DNA of 64,000 bases. It comes from Macquaria australasica (taxonomy: Eukaryota > Chordata > Actinopteri > Centrarchiformes > Percichthyidae). Shown here one piece after another: positions 39,102 to 50,157 of the stretch. The number at the start of each line of letters is the position of its first letter. Position 1 is the first letter of the stretch. The stretch covers positions 220,979-284,978 of the forward strand of contig SEMN01000580.1 of NCBI GenBank assembly GCA_005408345.1. The letters run 5' to 3'. The notes below the pieces were generated by a model. It had not been told where the DNA came from, did not search any database, and saw nothing but the letters and a program-made list of their open reading frames with translations. Made by a program: the position numbers and the translations under genes.

Positions 39102-39850
39102 GAGTCTACTGAACAGTCAAACCTTCTGTTGTCTCCATAGATTCTACTATACATAAGAACCTCATACAACCTCCTCTTGTATCCACAGAGTCTACTACAC
39201 ATTTGAACTACCTGCTGTCTCGAATATTACAACCTTGTGCTGACTCCCTAGAATCTACTGAAAAGGAAAACCTCCTGCTATCTCTATTGGAGACGAGGAC
39301 ATACTGCTGTCTCAAGAGAGTCTACCAAACATTAAAACCTCCTGCTGCCGTTTCCATTGAATCTAGTGAAAGTTACAACTGCCTGCTGTCTCCAGAGAAT
39401 ATACTGAAATTTAGAGCCTCCTGCTGTTTCCATAGAATCCAATGAACCAAAGAACATGCTGTTGCATTGAGAGTCTACTACACATTGGACTTCCTGTTGT
39501 CTGCATGGTTTCTACTGAGCATTAGAACCTGGTGCTGTCTCCACAGAGTCTACTGAACATTGTAACTCCCTGCTATCTCAATAAGACTTTATTTATTCTC
39601 CACTGAATCTAGTGAGCAGTAGAACCTCCTGCTGTTTTAGAGTCTACTAAAACATTTGAATCCACTGCTTTCGCCATAGAATCTATTGAACAATAGAACC
39701 TCATGTTGTATCCTGAGTCTACTACACATTAGAACTTCCTGCTGCCTTCAAAGATTATATCAAGCATTAGAACCTCTTCCTGTCCTCTTCCTAGTCTACT
39801 AAACATTGGAGCCTCTTGCTATCTCCATAGACTCTATTGAACATTAGACA
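39102..39850 (+). repeat. Degenerate minisatellite, unit about 38-40 bp
   Basis: About 18-20 diverged units follow one another. Each is built from a GAGTCTACTGAACATTAGA-like half and an ACCTCCTGCTGTCTCCATA-like half. Good units start near 39537, 39640 and 39715. Unit length varies by small indels and identity between neighbours is moderate, so it is old. Short frames inside (for example 39203-39445) simply read the repeat. Confidence 0.85.
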
Positions 39851-41413
39851 TCCGACCATGCAAAAACACCTGAATAACATACAAAACATTGTGTTGTACA
39901 ATCCCAATTGTGACAATTTTCACAACCTTTATTCTGTTCTTTTGTATTATTTTACCCTATCTCTTGTATGTTTTGCCTCTATTCAACCATGTTCTGTTGT
40001 ATTCTTTTATGTTGTTTTTAGTACAATTCACCTCCATTTGGTTCATTGTTCACTGTGCTGGGTTCGATTTAGTTCTCTGGTGAGTGAACAACAGCGCACT
40101 GTGCGTGCTGCCACTCTCCATCTGACAGTCAGTGGAAATGAATGCAGTAGAGAGTTGCGGCCGTTCATTGATTTCCACTTTAGATCCACTTCATACATCC
40201 AGGAGAGTTGAAGAGGTGAATGAGGAGTCTGACTTACACGAGGAACAAGCAGGAAGATGGTACAGGGATACATTTGACAGAATCCTGTGACTATAGATAG
40301 CTTGTCACATGGCAGTGAGGGCTCCTTTCGGATCTGAAAGATGTCTGGTCCTAGATAATGATGTTATGGGATTGTCTTATATCCTGGTAAAAACAACATG
40401 TACTTCTTTCATATAAATGTTATTAAGCTATGTTACTGATGGCAATGTGGAGGTCGATTGGACATGATTAAGTTTAGGTATAAAGTTAAAAATAGTTATC
40501 ATTAGAGGAGGGAGGACGAGAGTTCAGCTACATTCGTCAGTCCTGTGACTTTCATCATATTTGACGTCCCTCCCTGTGAGCAGGAAGGGATCAGCATGGA
40601 GATGGGGATGGTAGTTTTTGGACTATGAGGATGATGGATGAGAATCGGATGGTTTAAAACAAGCTGTACGGCTCAATATGCAATCTGAATACTCTTAATC
40701 ATGTGAATTCACAATGCCCACTTTCATTTGGGTTTCATTTGAATACATTATCTGCTATTAGAGGGGAGAAAAAAAGGACAGAAGGAGAACCAGTGTGTGT
40801 ATGTGTGTGTGTGTGTAGACAGTGAGTAATGTGGAGCAGTGCGCTGGGCCTGCTGCCGTCTCCGATAACCAATGATGGAGGAGAGACCTGATCAATAACT
40901 ACACACACACACAACTCTTTTTCGCTCTTGCTCTCCATTTTGACATACACTCAGACCCACACACACACACAGAAATATGCGTACAGGCAGGCAGACAAAC
41001 ACACAGAAATACACATAAACATGCACACACATATACAATGACCCCTGCAACTTCGTCTTTTTTTGAAAGCTTGGGAATGGAAACATTCCTGTGAGAGAGT
41101 CCCCAGAGAGAGAACGAAAGGGGGATGGGGAGAGAGAGGGAGAGAGAGGGAGAGAGAGGGAGGGATGGAGGTCTATAGGGGTCTAACACAGTATAAGCCC
41201 GGACTTTGCTCATAGGCACTCTAGTAAACTCATCTCTTTACTACCCCTTCACCTCCTCCTCCATTAAGATCCAAAGTTACCTTCTTCTTCTTTCCCTCCT
41301 GTCATTTAACATCATTATATTCTGTTCTTTAATTCTTTTCCCTCTTTTCATGTCAGCACCAGTCTTAAAATAGAACTGGTCTGGTCTGGAAACTACTAGC
41401 ATGCTTACACTGC

Positions 41414-41415
<2 letters not shown>
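39851..41415. other. Unassigned non-coding DNA
   Basis: The 124-codon plus frame at 39837-40211 starts within the minisatellite edge and shows no domain. CA patches lie at 40900-41040. Confidence 0.5.
41129..41163 (+). repeat. GA-rich short tandem repeat
   Basis: About three and a half copies of a 10-bp GAGAGAGAGG-like unit. Confidence 0.8.

Positions 41416-41493
<78 letters not shown>
41416..41493 (+). repeat. (CA)39 microsatellite
   Basis: An uninterrupted CA run of about 78 bp. Confidence 0.97.
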
Positions 41494-41499
<6 letters not shown>

Positions 41500-41919
41500 G
41501 CCAGTGGAAATGAACAGCAAAGCAATAAGGCCTTTTAGTGTTTTCTGTGGCATGCTAAAGCAATAATCATAACTCTTACTAATTGAATACCTACATGAGC
41601 TTGTGGTGTGTGGTTGTCTGTATGTATGCGTGTTTGTGTGTGTGTGCACGCAGCGTGCACATGTTTTACGAGCGTCTTTTGTCAGTGAAGGTATTGGGAG
41701 TGAAAGGTGTAGCCCTTTCTTTCTGTTTAGGGAGACATAAATCTATGACAGCTGCTACTAAAGCACAAAAGGGGATGTTTGAATGCATGGATAAATGAGA
41801 GGATGGTGGAAGGAAGAGGAGGAGAGAAAGACAAAGGATGAAGCACGGGGAGAGAGCACCGAAAGGAGGAAAGAATGATGACATTTCAGTACTTATACTG
41901 TACTTACTGTACTTAAATA

Positions 41920-42225
41920 TAGAGCTGGTTAGCATTTTTGATTCAATATGATAGTAAAGTTTCAGAACCAATACCAAAATTATACTTACATTGAGGAATA
42001 CAAACACTTTTTCTACAAACCCTTTTTTTTATTTACCAAAAGAGGTCAACATTTTCTGATGTTAAGTGTTGTCTAGACACAAGCAGCTGTACAAGAACTT
42101 TGTCTAAATAAAATGGTCAAAAACTGAACACTTTGTACTTGACAGTTTTTTGTATTTGGTGCTTTGGACACATCTCTGTCGATACCAAAAAAGTATTGAG
42201 GTTCGATACCAAGTCCTACCCATAC
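41920..42225. repeat. Possible dispersed AT-rich repeat with GATACCA motifs
   Basis: AGAACCAATACCAAAA at the left, and CGATACCAAAAAAGTATTGAG with GTTCGATACCAAG at the right (42180-42215), recall a fish dispersed repeat. The clustered GATACC motifs and their partial inversions are visible; the boundaries are not. Confidence 0.3.
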
Positions 42226-44116
42226 ACAGTGTTAAAAGTGTGTACTGTTCATGTCTAATCTTTTATTCCATTATATTACTATTATAAGGTTTTATGTTAC
42301 TCTTGTACTACCTTGGAAAAAGTGTACATTGACACCATTAAAGCACCTATCAACTGAATTTACAGACACTGTGAGAAGGAGACATTAAGACCCACAGGGA
42401 CTGGTCTACAGTAGTTGGTCCTGGATCAGTGCAGTCAACTGTAAAGGTGTCTAACAAGGGCTCGTCTCACATCAGCAGTTGTCGCTGACCCCTTTCTCGT
42501 CCTCGCTCTCCCCCAGAGGGTCAGGGGTTTCTATTGATCCACCATAAATTCTCACACACTGTGGGACACCGAGGAGACCTTAACTGTGAATGACACACAT
42601 GCACAAATCCACACAAAACACTTTGTCACGAAAGCCAGGATGCATGAGCAGAAATACATGCATGCGGTATGTATGCCATAAAAACACAGCTAGGCACTCG
42701 AACACACAATAGACACACAAACAAACACCCCAGCAAAGGTAAATACCCCCCCCCCCCCCCACCCCTCCCACACACACATATATATATATATACAGTGAAA
42801 CGACTGAAGTCATTTAGAGTTTCCAGAGATGCACCAGAAGCCAAGTCCAACACAGCAGAGTGGGAGAAATGATTTCAGACCCTGGTAATCACAGCTTTAA
42901 TTACATATTCTGCTCTCTCTCTCCCTCTCAGTCTTCCTCCCTTCCCTCCCTTTAAATCCCTCTCTTCTTGGCTTCAGTTTATAGCCAGACGTTTGTCACT
43001 TTGCCATCCTCCTTATGGCTTCCTCTCTCCCTCTCTCTGTGTGAAGCAATGGAAATGGGATTTTTCTGCTCGGTCTTTCTTTCCACTTCTTTTTCATTTG
43101 CTCACCCACCTCTTTCTCTCTCTCTCTCTCTCCTCCGTCCTTGTTCACCTCCTCTAACTCCTCACTAATTCAGGCACTTCTAAAAAGCGAGTTTGTGTAC
43201 AGTGTGTTTTGCATGCGCGCACCACTGTGTACAAAACTGCATCGAAATGACAAGTGCAGCCACAAAATGGCACAATGGGGACAGGTGTGCAGTATATAGT
43301 TAATTTTGTTTGCGTGCATATGCTTTACTATGCAAAGAGTAAGTGTATGTATGTGCATAGCCTATAAGGATAAAACTCAGTTCAGTTATTAACATACTGC
43401 AGAGCTTGATCAGAGCCTTACCACGCACAGTATGTACACAGATCAGATATGATATATTAAGAAACAAGCCATGTTCACCGTGCAACACTGAAGCTTTAAG
43501 TGTCACATATTTTAAAGTGACAAACATCTGATGTTTTTAGGCACAGCATGAATAGAAATAAAACGGAAATGGAATATGATCTTTTTCTGTCTGATCTGGA
43601 CAAGGTTCACATGCAGTCCTGCGTTAAATCAGCTGCATATCTGATCAGTGAAGTGGAATTCCTTGTTTTTCTCCAGTGGACAATGACTCAAGCTGCCAGT
43701 GGAGAGATTTGCATGCTCAAAATACATATTTGTATTTGGATAGAGGCCTCCAATCAAGGAAAACTAAAACAGACAAATCATATTTAAGGTAGAATTTGCT
43801 CCACTGGTGATGAAAAAACACTCTAAGAGGACACACACATCTTAAACGTGTGTTTTCTCCCTGGCGCCAGGCTAATGAATATATTCATCTACGACAACAG
43901 AGACTGATCAGAGAGTGTTTTTCCATCAATATCTGACTGAATCTGAAGTTCTGCAGCCTGAGATCTTCGGAAAACAGACGAGCAGAGGAGGATGGCAGTG
44001 CAGTGTGTGTGGGCTGGTCATGAAAAGTTTGGTTTTACAGTATACTGGAAGCAGAGGAGGAAAGGAAGAGAGTGTGTAATGGAGGATTTTTTAAAGGCTT
44101 GGAAGTGACACAAAGT
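42226..44116. other. Unassigned non-coding DNA
   Basis: Pyrimidine-rich at 42910-43160 on the plus strand (CTCTCTCTCTCTCTCC at 43116-43133). Otherwise nothing is recognised beyond the poly-C compound repeat. Confidence 0.5.
42746..42792 (+). repeat. Compound poly-C / (CA)n / (TA)n tract
   Basis: 15 C residues (42746-42760), a short CA run (42769-42778) and a TA run (42779-42792). Such a C15 run is also a likely site of sequencing error. Confidence 0.9.
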
Positions 44117-44390
44117 CACACACACACACACACAGACTCGGGCCTTTAATGTCTTTATTGTAAATGTGTCAGATACAGAGAAAGACTTAACGCACCTCCA
44201 CCACCAGAGCAGATATACATTCTCAAATACTGTTGATCAGACGTGCCAAACAGCAGGGGATGTAAAACACACACACACACACACACACAGACAGACCTGT
44301 GTCCAAACAGCAGGGCATGGCTAGTGTCTGCCTGACCCTGTTTGTTCTCTGTGTGACATACAACAGACAGAAGGGCAACTGTAGGCCAAT

Positions 44391-44427
<37 letters not shown>
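44117..44427 (+). repeat. Cluster of (CA)n and (GT)n microsatellites
   Basis: CA at 44117-44134 and 44267-44289, then GT at 44393-44427. Confidence 0.93.
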
Positions 44428-44428
<1 letters not shown>

Positions 44429-45310
44429 GCCATTTACAGCCCTAAATTACCTGCTGTCTGGCTGTCACTATATTTAAGCATTTATAAACAGAGCGAGTAA
44501 GACAGACAGAGATTGAGCTACTGTATGCTTTTAAAATGGGTTGCAGGTGATTGGCCAATTGGTCAAATATTATTAAGTGATGAAAGAATTGACAATACAA
44601 CCATCCATGTGCATGGAAAGAAATACATTTTTCTTTTTCAGGAGTTTTTTTCCCCCCTGCCCTGTTTGAGGAAGCATTACAAACTAAAATACATTCGCTT
44701 TGCATATTGGCCATTAAACATTCTTTTAGCACTAAGATTAGTATCAATTTATTTTCCATTTCCATTTTCCACGGCTGGATACTGTCAGCAGGCCTTCCAG
44801 AAGACTCAACCACTTATTCTTCCTCCCCTTTATTCACTTTTTTGAATACCATGTCAGTTGTTTTATCTTTTATTTATGCAGTGGTTTGTATTGATTGTCA
44901 TTTACTCCCACTTGCTTGCAGAGTAGTGCCAACAATTCGGACTGTTTCAGGCTTGTTTTTGAATCAAATTGAAGAAAGATTCTCAGCCAGAACACAAAAA
45001 CATCAGAGACTCCCACGAACCACCAACATTCATCCATGGAGGACAGTAGTCCAGCTGACGCATGAATATTTGATAAAAATAAAATGTTCGAGGGTGAAAT
45101 ACAAAAAGTGTGGTCTTGTAGAGCTTTAAAGGCTTTTTTGCCCACTCAGTTCTAATTTCACAGGCCTTTCCGGGACTTGTTTAATTTTTACCACAAGCCC
45201 ATGGTAATATCTGACTCTTTCCATGTGCCACTAAGAGATACACTATGTTAGCACTTGAGCACACGCTGCACTAAATGAGAGCAAGCTTAATGCTAACAGT
45301 TAAACTACTG
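44428..45310. other. Unassigned non-coding DNA
   Basis: Overlapping frames on both strands (44442-44813 minus; 44513-44845 and 44707-45129 plus) conflict with each other and carry no motif. Confidence 0.5.
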
Positions 45311-45580
45311 CAGTGTCCCATTTCAGGAGGGGCGTCTTCCGAAGTCTGCAAAACTGAGTAAGTCAAAGGTCGAAGAGGTTGTTCAATCAGAAATATGGCC
45401 TTCTTTATCCCAAATCTCTTGCACGCGAGTTACTTGTCTCATTTTGGATCTAGCAAAGAGGCTATGCCGATTCCTCTGTAATCAGTTTATTTGAGGTAGA
45501 GGTGCAGACTCAGTCCTCCAAAGACTACAGCTTCATAGGCTGTGTCCTTTGAAGCAGGTGGCTCCTGAAATGGGACACAA
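45311..45580. mobile_element. Short TIR element (hAT-like ends)
   Basis: GTGTCCCATTTCAGGAG at 45313-45329 is perfectly inverted at 45562-45578, enclosing about 270 bp. CAGTGTCCC-type ends are reminiscent of hAT transposons, but no 8-bp target duplication is visible. There is no coding potential. Confidence 0.6.
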
Positions 45581-45904
45581 TAGTAAGCTGCTAGTATCGT
45601 CTCTAGAGTCACAAAATGACAAACTGTAGCTCTAACAATAATAGGTCATAGATGTGAATCATGCCATAAACAAAATGGGAATGCATGCAGAAAACCATTG
45701 CTCTATAGCACTACTAGTGGTTAAAAAAAAAAAACTCCACAGGGCACCTTTAAGTGTTAGCATGAAGCACCAACATTGTGTATGCTTAAATGAGAGAAAG
45801 TTCAAAGAGATCACATGACAAGAGCTGAGAGTGATGAAAGACTTAAACTATCCCTGAGAGAAAGTTAAAATGAGGGTGAAAGTGTGATAGAGGAGGACAT
45901 ATAT

Positions 45905-45936
<32 letters not shown>

Positions 45937-46833
45937 GAGAGAAGAAAAGAGAGCCTGAGGCCTTTCTCTCTCTCCCGCTCTCTCATCCTCTGCAGCATCA
46001 TGGGAGTCAGTGTGCTACATTAGAAACAGGATCAGCTGATAGCCTACATCCACCACTGGCCTGACTATGTTACAATACTACTGCTCAGCCCTGTGTTTCT
46101 TAAAGCAATAATCCAAGAAAAAAAGACATTTTGTTAACAAATATAACAGAGGAATCACACAACCTTTAGCCAGATAATTTAAGCTTTTATATTCATTCAT
46201 ACCAGACAATATTTGAGTACCATCAAATCTGCACAGTTCATTTAACCTTATTGAATACCAAAAAAGATGAGAATTGAACAAGGATTCTGCAACATGCAAG
46301 CTTACCACTACAGAGGCTTTTACCCAAGTAGCTCCAAATTGCCGTCAAACTAACTCAATAGACATGTTAGTTCATGTTGCTGAGCACAACATCACATCCA
46401 CAACTTCCTTCCCTGAAAAGGCAGCTAAAAAACAAAAACATATGGAGTGAACTACACAACTTACTGTTGAGCAAAGGTATGTTCCAAGGTTGGATTTTTA
46501 GTAATTTGTGTTGTTACAAATGTCATTGTAGGTTTGAATGATGTTTTCCTGCTTATGGAACAGAACCCAGAATTTATCTGATTCAGTCTCACCACTCTTA
46601 TCTACCTTGTTTCCAGACATAGCACACAGCTGTTTTCAGTGAAAAAGCTCTGAAAAACCCAGTGTTCATTAGTTTTGCATTAATTCAGCGGAATACTGTT
46701 AGGTATCCGTCTACGTAGATGGAAACCTTATTTCAATAAGTCTCCTTCTTATCTAACTTACAATCATTAACACACGTCTTGTCCTGCACCTCAGCTTGTT
46801 GAACGAGCCACCAAACAAACATTCACAGAGGAA
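45581..46833. other. Unassigned DNA left of the DIRS element
   Basis: A 12-base poly-A precedes CTCCACAGGGCACCTTTAAG (45734-45753), which resembles the end of a fish dispersed repeat whose other end I could not place. The flank to 46833 is AT-rich. Confidence 0.45.
45905..45950 (+). repeat. (GA)n tract
   Basis: GAGAGAGAGA with a few interruptions. The following CTCTCTCTCTCC at 45965-45980 is complementary and could form a short hairpin. Confidence 0.85.
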
Positions 46834-47040
46834 AAATAAAGGTTACCTGGTGTAACCCCAGTTCTATGAGTACGTGCGAGGCCCTCTAACGGGCTTCGCT
46901 ATTGGTTCATCCCCTCGAGGCTCCGCCTCGGCACCTGAGTCAAAGTTCATGTACTCACCATCCAATCAGGAGGTAGTCCCCTTCCCTACAAAACCCCAGT
47001 ACGCGCATTGCTCGTTTCCCTTGAAAACTCAGCAACCGCC
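46834..47040 (-). repeat. DIRS 3' inverted terminal repeat
   Basis: Plus-strand bases 46881-47022 are the exact reverse complement of 50171-50312 (142 bp). Outside this core the two ends diverge: this end carries a GAGTACGTGCGAG-type stretch and a unique extension (46834-46860) that is complemented only in the internal complementary region. The outermost AAATAAA marks the approximate boundary with the flank. Confidence 0.88.
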
Positions 47041-47062
47041 ACCAGGGCCAGCTGGGTTGGTA

Positions 47063-47164
47063 GTTAGAGGGCCTCGCACGTACTCATAGAACTGGGGTTA
47101 CACCAGGTAACCTTTATTTCTATGTCGTACGTGCTCCGCCCTCTAACGGGCTTCGCTATTGGTT
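47063..47164 (-). repeat. DIRS internal complementary region (ICR)
   Basis: Bases 47063-47119 are the perfect 57-bp reverse complement of the element's 3' end (46834-46890). Bases 47120-47164 are the perfect 45-bp reverse complement of its 5' end (50286-50330). The two blocks abut, so the ICR equals the complement of the circularised element's junction. This is the arrangement described for DIRS-1-like elements, where the ICR is thought to template completion of the ends. It also makes 46834-47119 a long hairpin with a 57-bp stem and a 172-nt loop. Confidence 0.9.
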
Positions 47165-47398
47165 AAAACCGAGGCGAAGGCCGTAGGGATGAGATGTACT
47201 CCCAGCTGGGCCGAACCCACTAAGAGCCACTATCCCTGTACACAGTAGTTCCCCGGTCGAGTGCCACCCACCGGGGAGACTTGTGCCAGGCTGCGATGAC
47301 AGCCGCTGATCAGGCATGTCACGCTGAACCTCCATGTAGAGTAGCTGAAGGTTCCGTCACCTGTGCACCCAACACAGCATGTGACACAGAGCCAGCAG

Positions 47399-48996
47399 TC
47401 ACATCCCTAGACAGGACTGCACAAAAGTAGAAGCCGAAGACCAGGAGGCGGCCAAGCAGATGTCAGCCACCGACACACCCCTGAAAAGGGCCACTGAAGC
47501 AGCGATGCTCCTCGTAGAATGTGCCCTAGCCCCACTGGGGGGACGCGCCTCATCGCCTCATAGGCCCCCCGGATAGCCGCGCAAATCCAATGGGCTAGTC
47601 GCTGCGAAGACAGTGGAGCCCCCTGAGCCCGACTACCATAGCAGACAAACAACTGATCAGATCGCCGAAAACCCGCAGTGCGCTCAACATAGATGCAGAC
47701 TGCGAGCACCGGGCACAACGTATGAAGCCTTTTCTCGTCCGCCGACGCGTGCGGCGGGGGAAAGAAAGCTCTCAAGCGAACAACCCTAGACCTGAAAGAG
47801 GCGGTAATGAGCTTCGGCCGAAAAGACGGGTTCGGACGCAGCTCTAGCGTCTCCCCGTCATCACTGACTGACATGCAATCAGCATGCACAGACAAGGCCC
47901 CCAGGTCTCCTGCTCTCTTTGTCAAGGTCAAGGCTAGCAGGAGCGCCGTCTTGATTGACAGGGCCTCCAAATCTGCCTGCTCCAATGGCTCGAACGGTGG
48001 GCCTGCCAGGCCGTCCAAAACCGTCTGAAGGTCCCACTGGGGAACCAGGCGTCGAACAGGGGGCCGCAACCAACGAGCCCCCCGTAAGAAGTGTTTAACT
48101 AAAGGGTGACTCCGGGCTGTGAAGCGACCGAACCCCTCGTGGCCCGCTGTAATAGCTGCCGCAAAGACAGCTACAGTAGCCGCCACACGACCGCTGTCAA
48201 ACAACCCCTGCAGGAAACCCAAAACGTCCTGCAGGGGCTCGGCGGGAAGCAGTAGAACGGGCCCACCCGCACGACCCTCCCGCCTTGGGGAAGGACGGAC
48301 GGGGGGCCCTGCCAGATAGGGCCGTGACGCAGCTAAAGCTAACAACGAAATAGCTGCCTCTCGTGCACCCTCCACTGGCGAACCGACCGCCGAGAGCGAC
48401 GGCGAACCATCCACATCAAGACCGGACGAAGCCACCGCACTTCGCCGTGGGTCATGATGTTCACTGGTTCCTTCTAACAAAGAGACAGTACTCACGTGAG
48501 GAACGTCAGCCTCGTACTCTGCTGCTGCAACGTTACGACCGCCATTCTGCGTCTGGTTCCTACCTGACTGCACACGGCGCTCACCTCTGACGTCATCGGT
48601 CAAAGCAGAGGAGTCAAAGCCAAAATGGCGGCGACTAGCACCGCTATCTGCGCTAACCATGCTCGCGGAGTTACGCGGCTCTACTTGAGACTGCATATGA
48701 ACCCGCGGGACCCACGACGTGTGAATACCCTGCACCGCTGATGACGCCGTTTCACCACCGTGGGTTGAAACTCCATCTCCCGCCGGCGCTACCACATGCG
48801 TGGCGTCGATCTCTGGCCTACGCCCTTCCCGGGTAGTCTGCCGAAGAGATCGACGGCGACTAGCAAACCAGTGACCCATAAACAACTTATTAGCCTGCTT
48901 GCTAATGGTTGTGAACTCACGGCTAGCCGCGCTAACCTCTGACCCGGGCAGTGCCACAGGCAGGGAAGAGCTGGAAGAAAATCTCTCAGAGACCAT
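47399..48996 (-). pseudogene. DIRS tyrosine recombinase (YR), frameshifted
   Basis: A 529-codon frame runs 48996 to 47407. From about residue 250 it resembles the recombinase of fish DIRS elements, which would integrate the circular retrotransposon DNA: HPLVKHFLRGAR near 297-308, WDLQTVLDGL near 321-330, PPFEPLEQ near 333-340, and ALLLALTLTKRAGDLGAL near 351-368. R361 is the likely first catalytic arginine. After residue ~489 (around 47525-47533) the frame shifts by one base. The HxxR catalytic motif (codons at 47510-47521) and the tail following it lie in another frame, which closes at 47399-47401. In that frame, the place where the nucleophilic tyrosine is expected appears to be cysteine (47411-47413). 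Residues 1 to ~215 fall in the tandemly duplicated block, whose other copies are not open in the same way, so the N-terminal third may not be native coding. The start at 48996 is only the first ATG of the frame. Family assignment is strong; activity is unlikely. Confidence 0.85.
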
Positions 48997-49870
48997 ACAC
49001 CATTACGCCCTCATCAGTCAATGTGGCGGGGTCAGAGCCAAATGGCAGCGACTAGCACCGCTAGCCGCACTAACCATGCTAGCGGAGTTACGCGGCTGAA
49101 CTTGAGACCGCTATGAACCCGCGGGAACCCCAAACAAAGTCGCTGCCTCCCTCTCTTCGTCCCCCGGCGAACCGATCGCTGAGGACGACAGGGCAAAATG
49201 AACATCAAGGCCAAGTGAAGCACCGAGCTCCGCTGTGGACCGTAGAGCTCACCAGGTGAAACAGTACTCACCTGAGGGATGTCTCCTCTGGCACCGCACT
49301 CTGCTGCTGCAGTGTTATGACCGCCATCTAGCGTCCAGTTCATGAACGACTGCACTCACCTCTGACGGCCTCTGGGGTCAGAGCCAGAAATGGCAGCAGC
49401 CAGCACCGCTAGCCGCGCAAGCCATGCTACTGGAGTTTCGCGGCTTACTTGAGGCCGCTTGTGAAGCCGTGGTGAAACCACTGTGTGAAGTTTATGCACC
49501 CGCGATGACAGCTTCTCGCCACCATGGGTCGAGGCGGCGTCAGCCGCGGATGCTCGGATGTAAGCGCCGCCGTTCTCCCTCCTGGGTGATGTGCCGATCA
49601 GAACGGCAGCGACACAAACAACGTATTAGCCGTCCTGCTAATGGCTGAAGATCACGGCCAACAGCGCTAACAACTGAACCAACCTGTGTTTCAGAATGTA
49701 CAGTGCAGGTAAGAAAACATTCAGAGACGCGGTTATAATATAACAGCGGCGCCGCTGTCCAACACACGTCCTGCTCGGGTAGTGTGCTGATCGGAGCGGC
49801 GGCGACTCGCACGCCAGAGACACAAACACACTATAGCCGCCTTGCTAAACCAGAAAAGTCTTGGTTCTGT
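48340..49870 (-). repeat. Degenerate internal tandem duplications in the DIRS element
   Basis: Several blocks recur in the same orientation. A segment with the core GACTAGCACCGCTA (or a variant) occurs at 48612-48710, 49031-49130 and 49377-49470. A segment containing CTCTGCTGCTGCA and GACCGCCAT occurs at 48380-48590 and 49169-49360. A segment with a GCTTGCTAATGG-like core occurs at 48826-48950, 49573-49680 and more weakly at 49781-49850. The dominant spacing is about 0.77-0.79 kb. The first set overlaps the N-terminal part of the recombinase frame. This block sits where Gag and RT/RNase H would be expected. Confidence 0.7.
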
Positions 49871-49886
49871 CAAGGCGGTCTACGCC

Positions 49887-50132
49887 CTACGCCAAGCCGC
49901 CACCCTCCGCACCGTCAGCGCCAGCCAGCGTGGAGGGAGCGACCAGCCTCGGCAACCGTGCCTGACGCTCATGCTCCTCCGGGGGGAGCGTGAAATAGTC
50001 GAGGCAGGTTCCGGCCTCACTCTGATGCCTCTGACCGTGCTGGTCCACCATTGACATCAGTGAGGCACACAAGGCTTGCTGGCCATCTCCAAGCGCAAAA
50101 TTCCTACTAGACGCAACACCGGATGGTGACAA
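49887..50132 (-). pseudogene. Candidate remnant of DIRS ORF1 (Gag-like)
   Basis: An 81-codon frame lies just inside the 5' ITR of the DIRS element, where Gag starts in DIRS elements. It contains a cysteine/histidine cluster (C22, H32, H36, C43) followed by an acidic-basic stretch PPEEHERQARLPRLV near residues 50-64. This is only faintly like the cysteine-rich start of fish DIRS Gag, and a neighbouring frame also opens with a cysteine-containing stretch before a stop. The position supports the call more than the sequence does. Confidence 0.3.
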
Positions 50133-50157
50133 CTTTTCGCTGAACTAGACCACAGGT

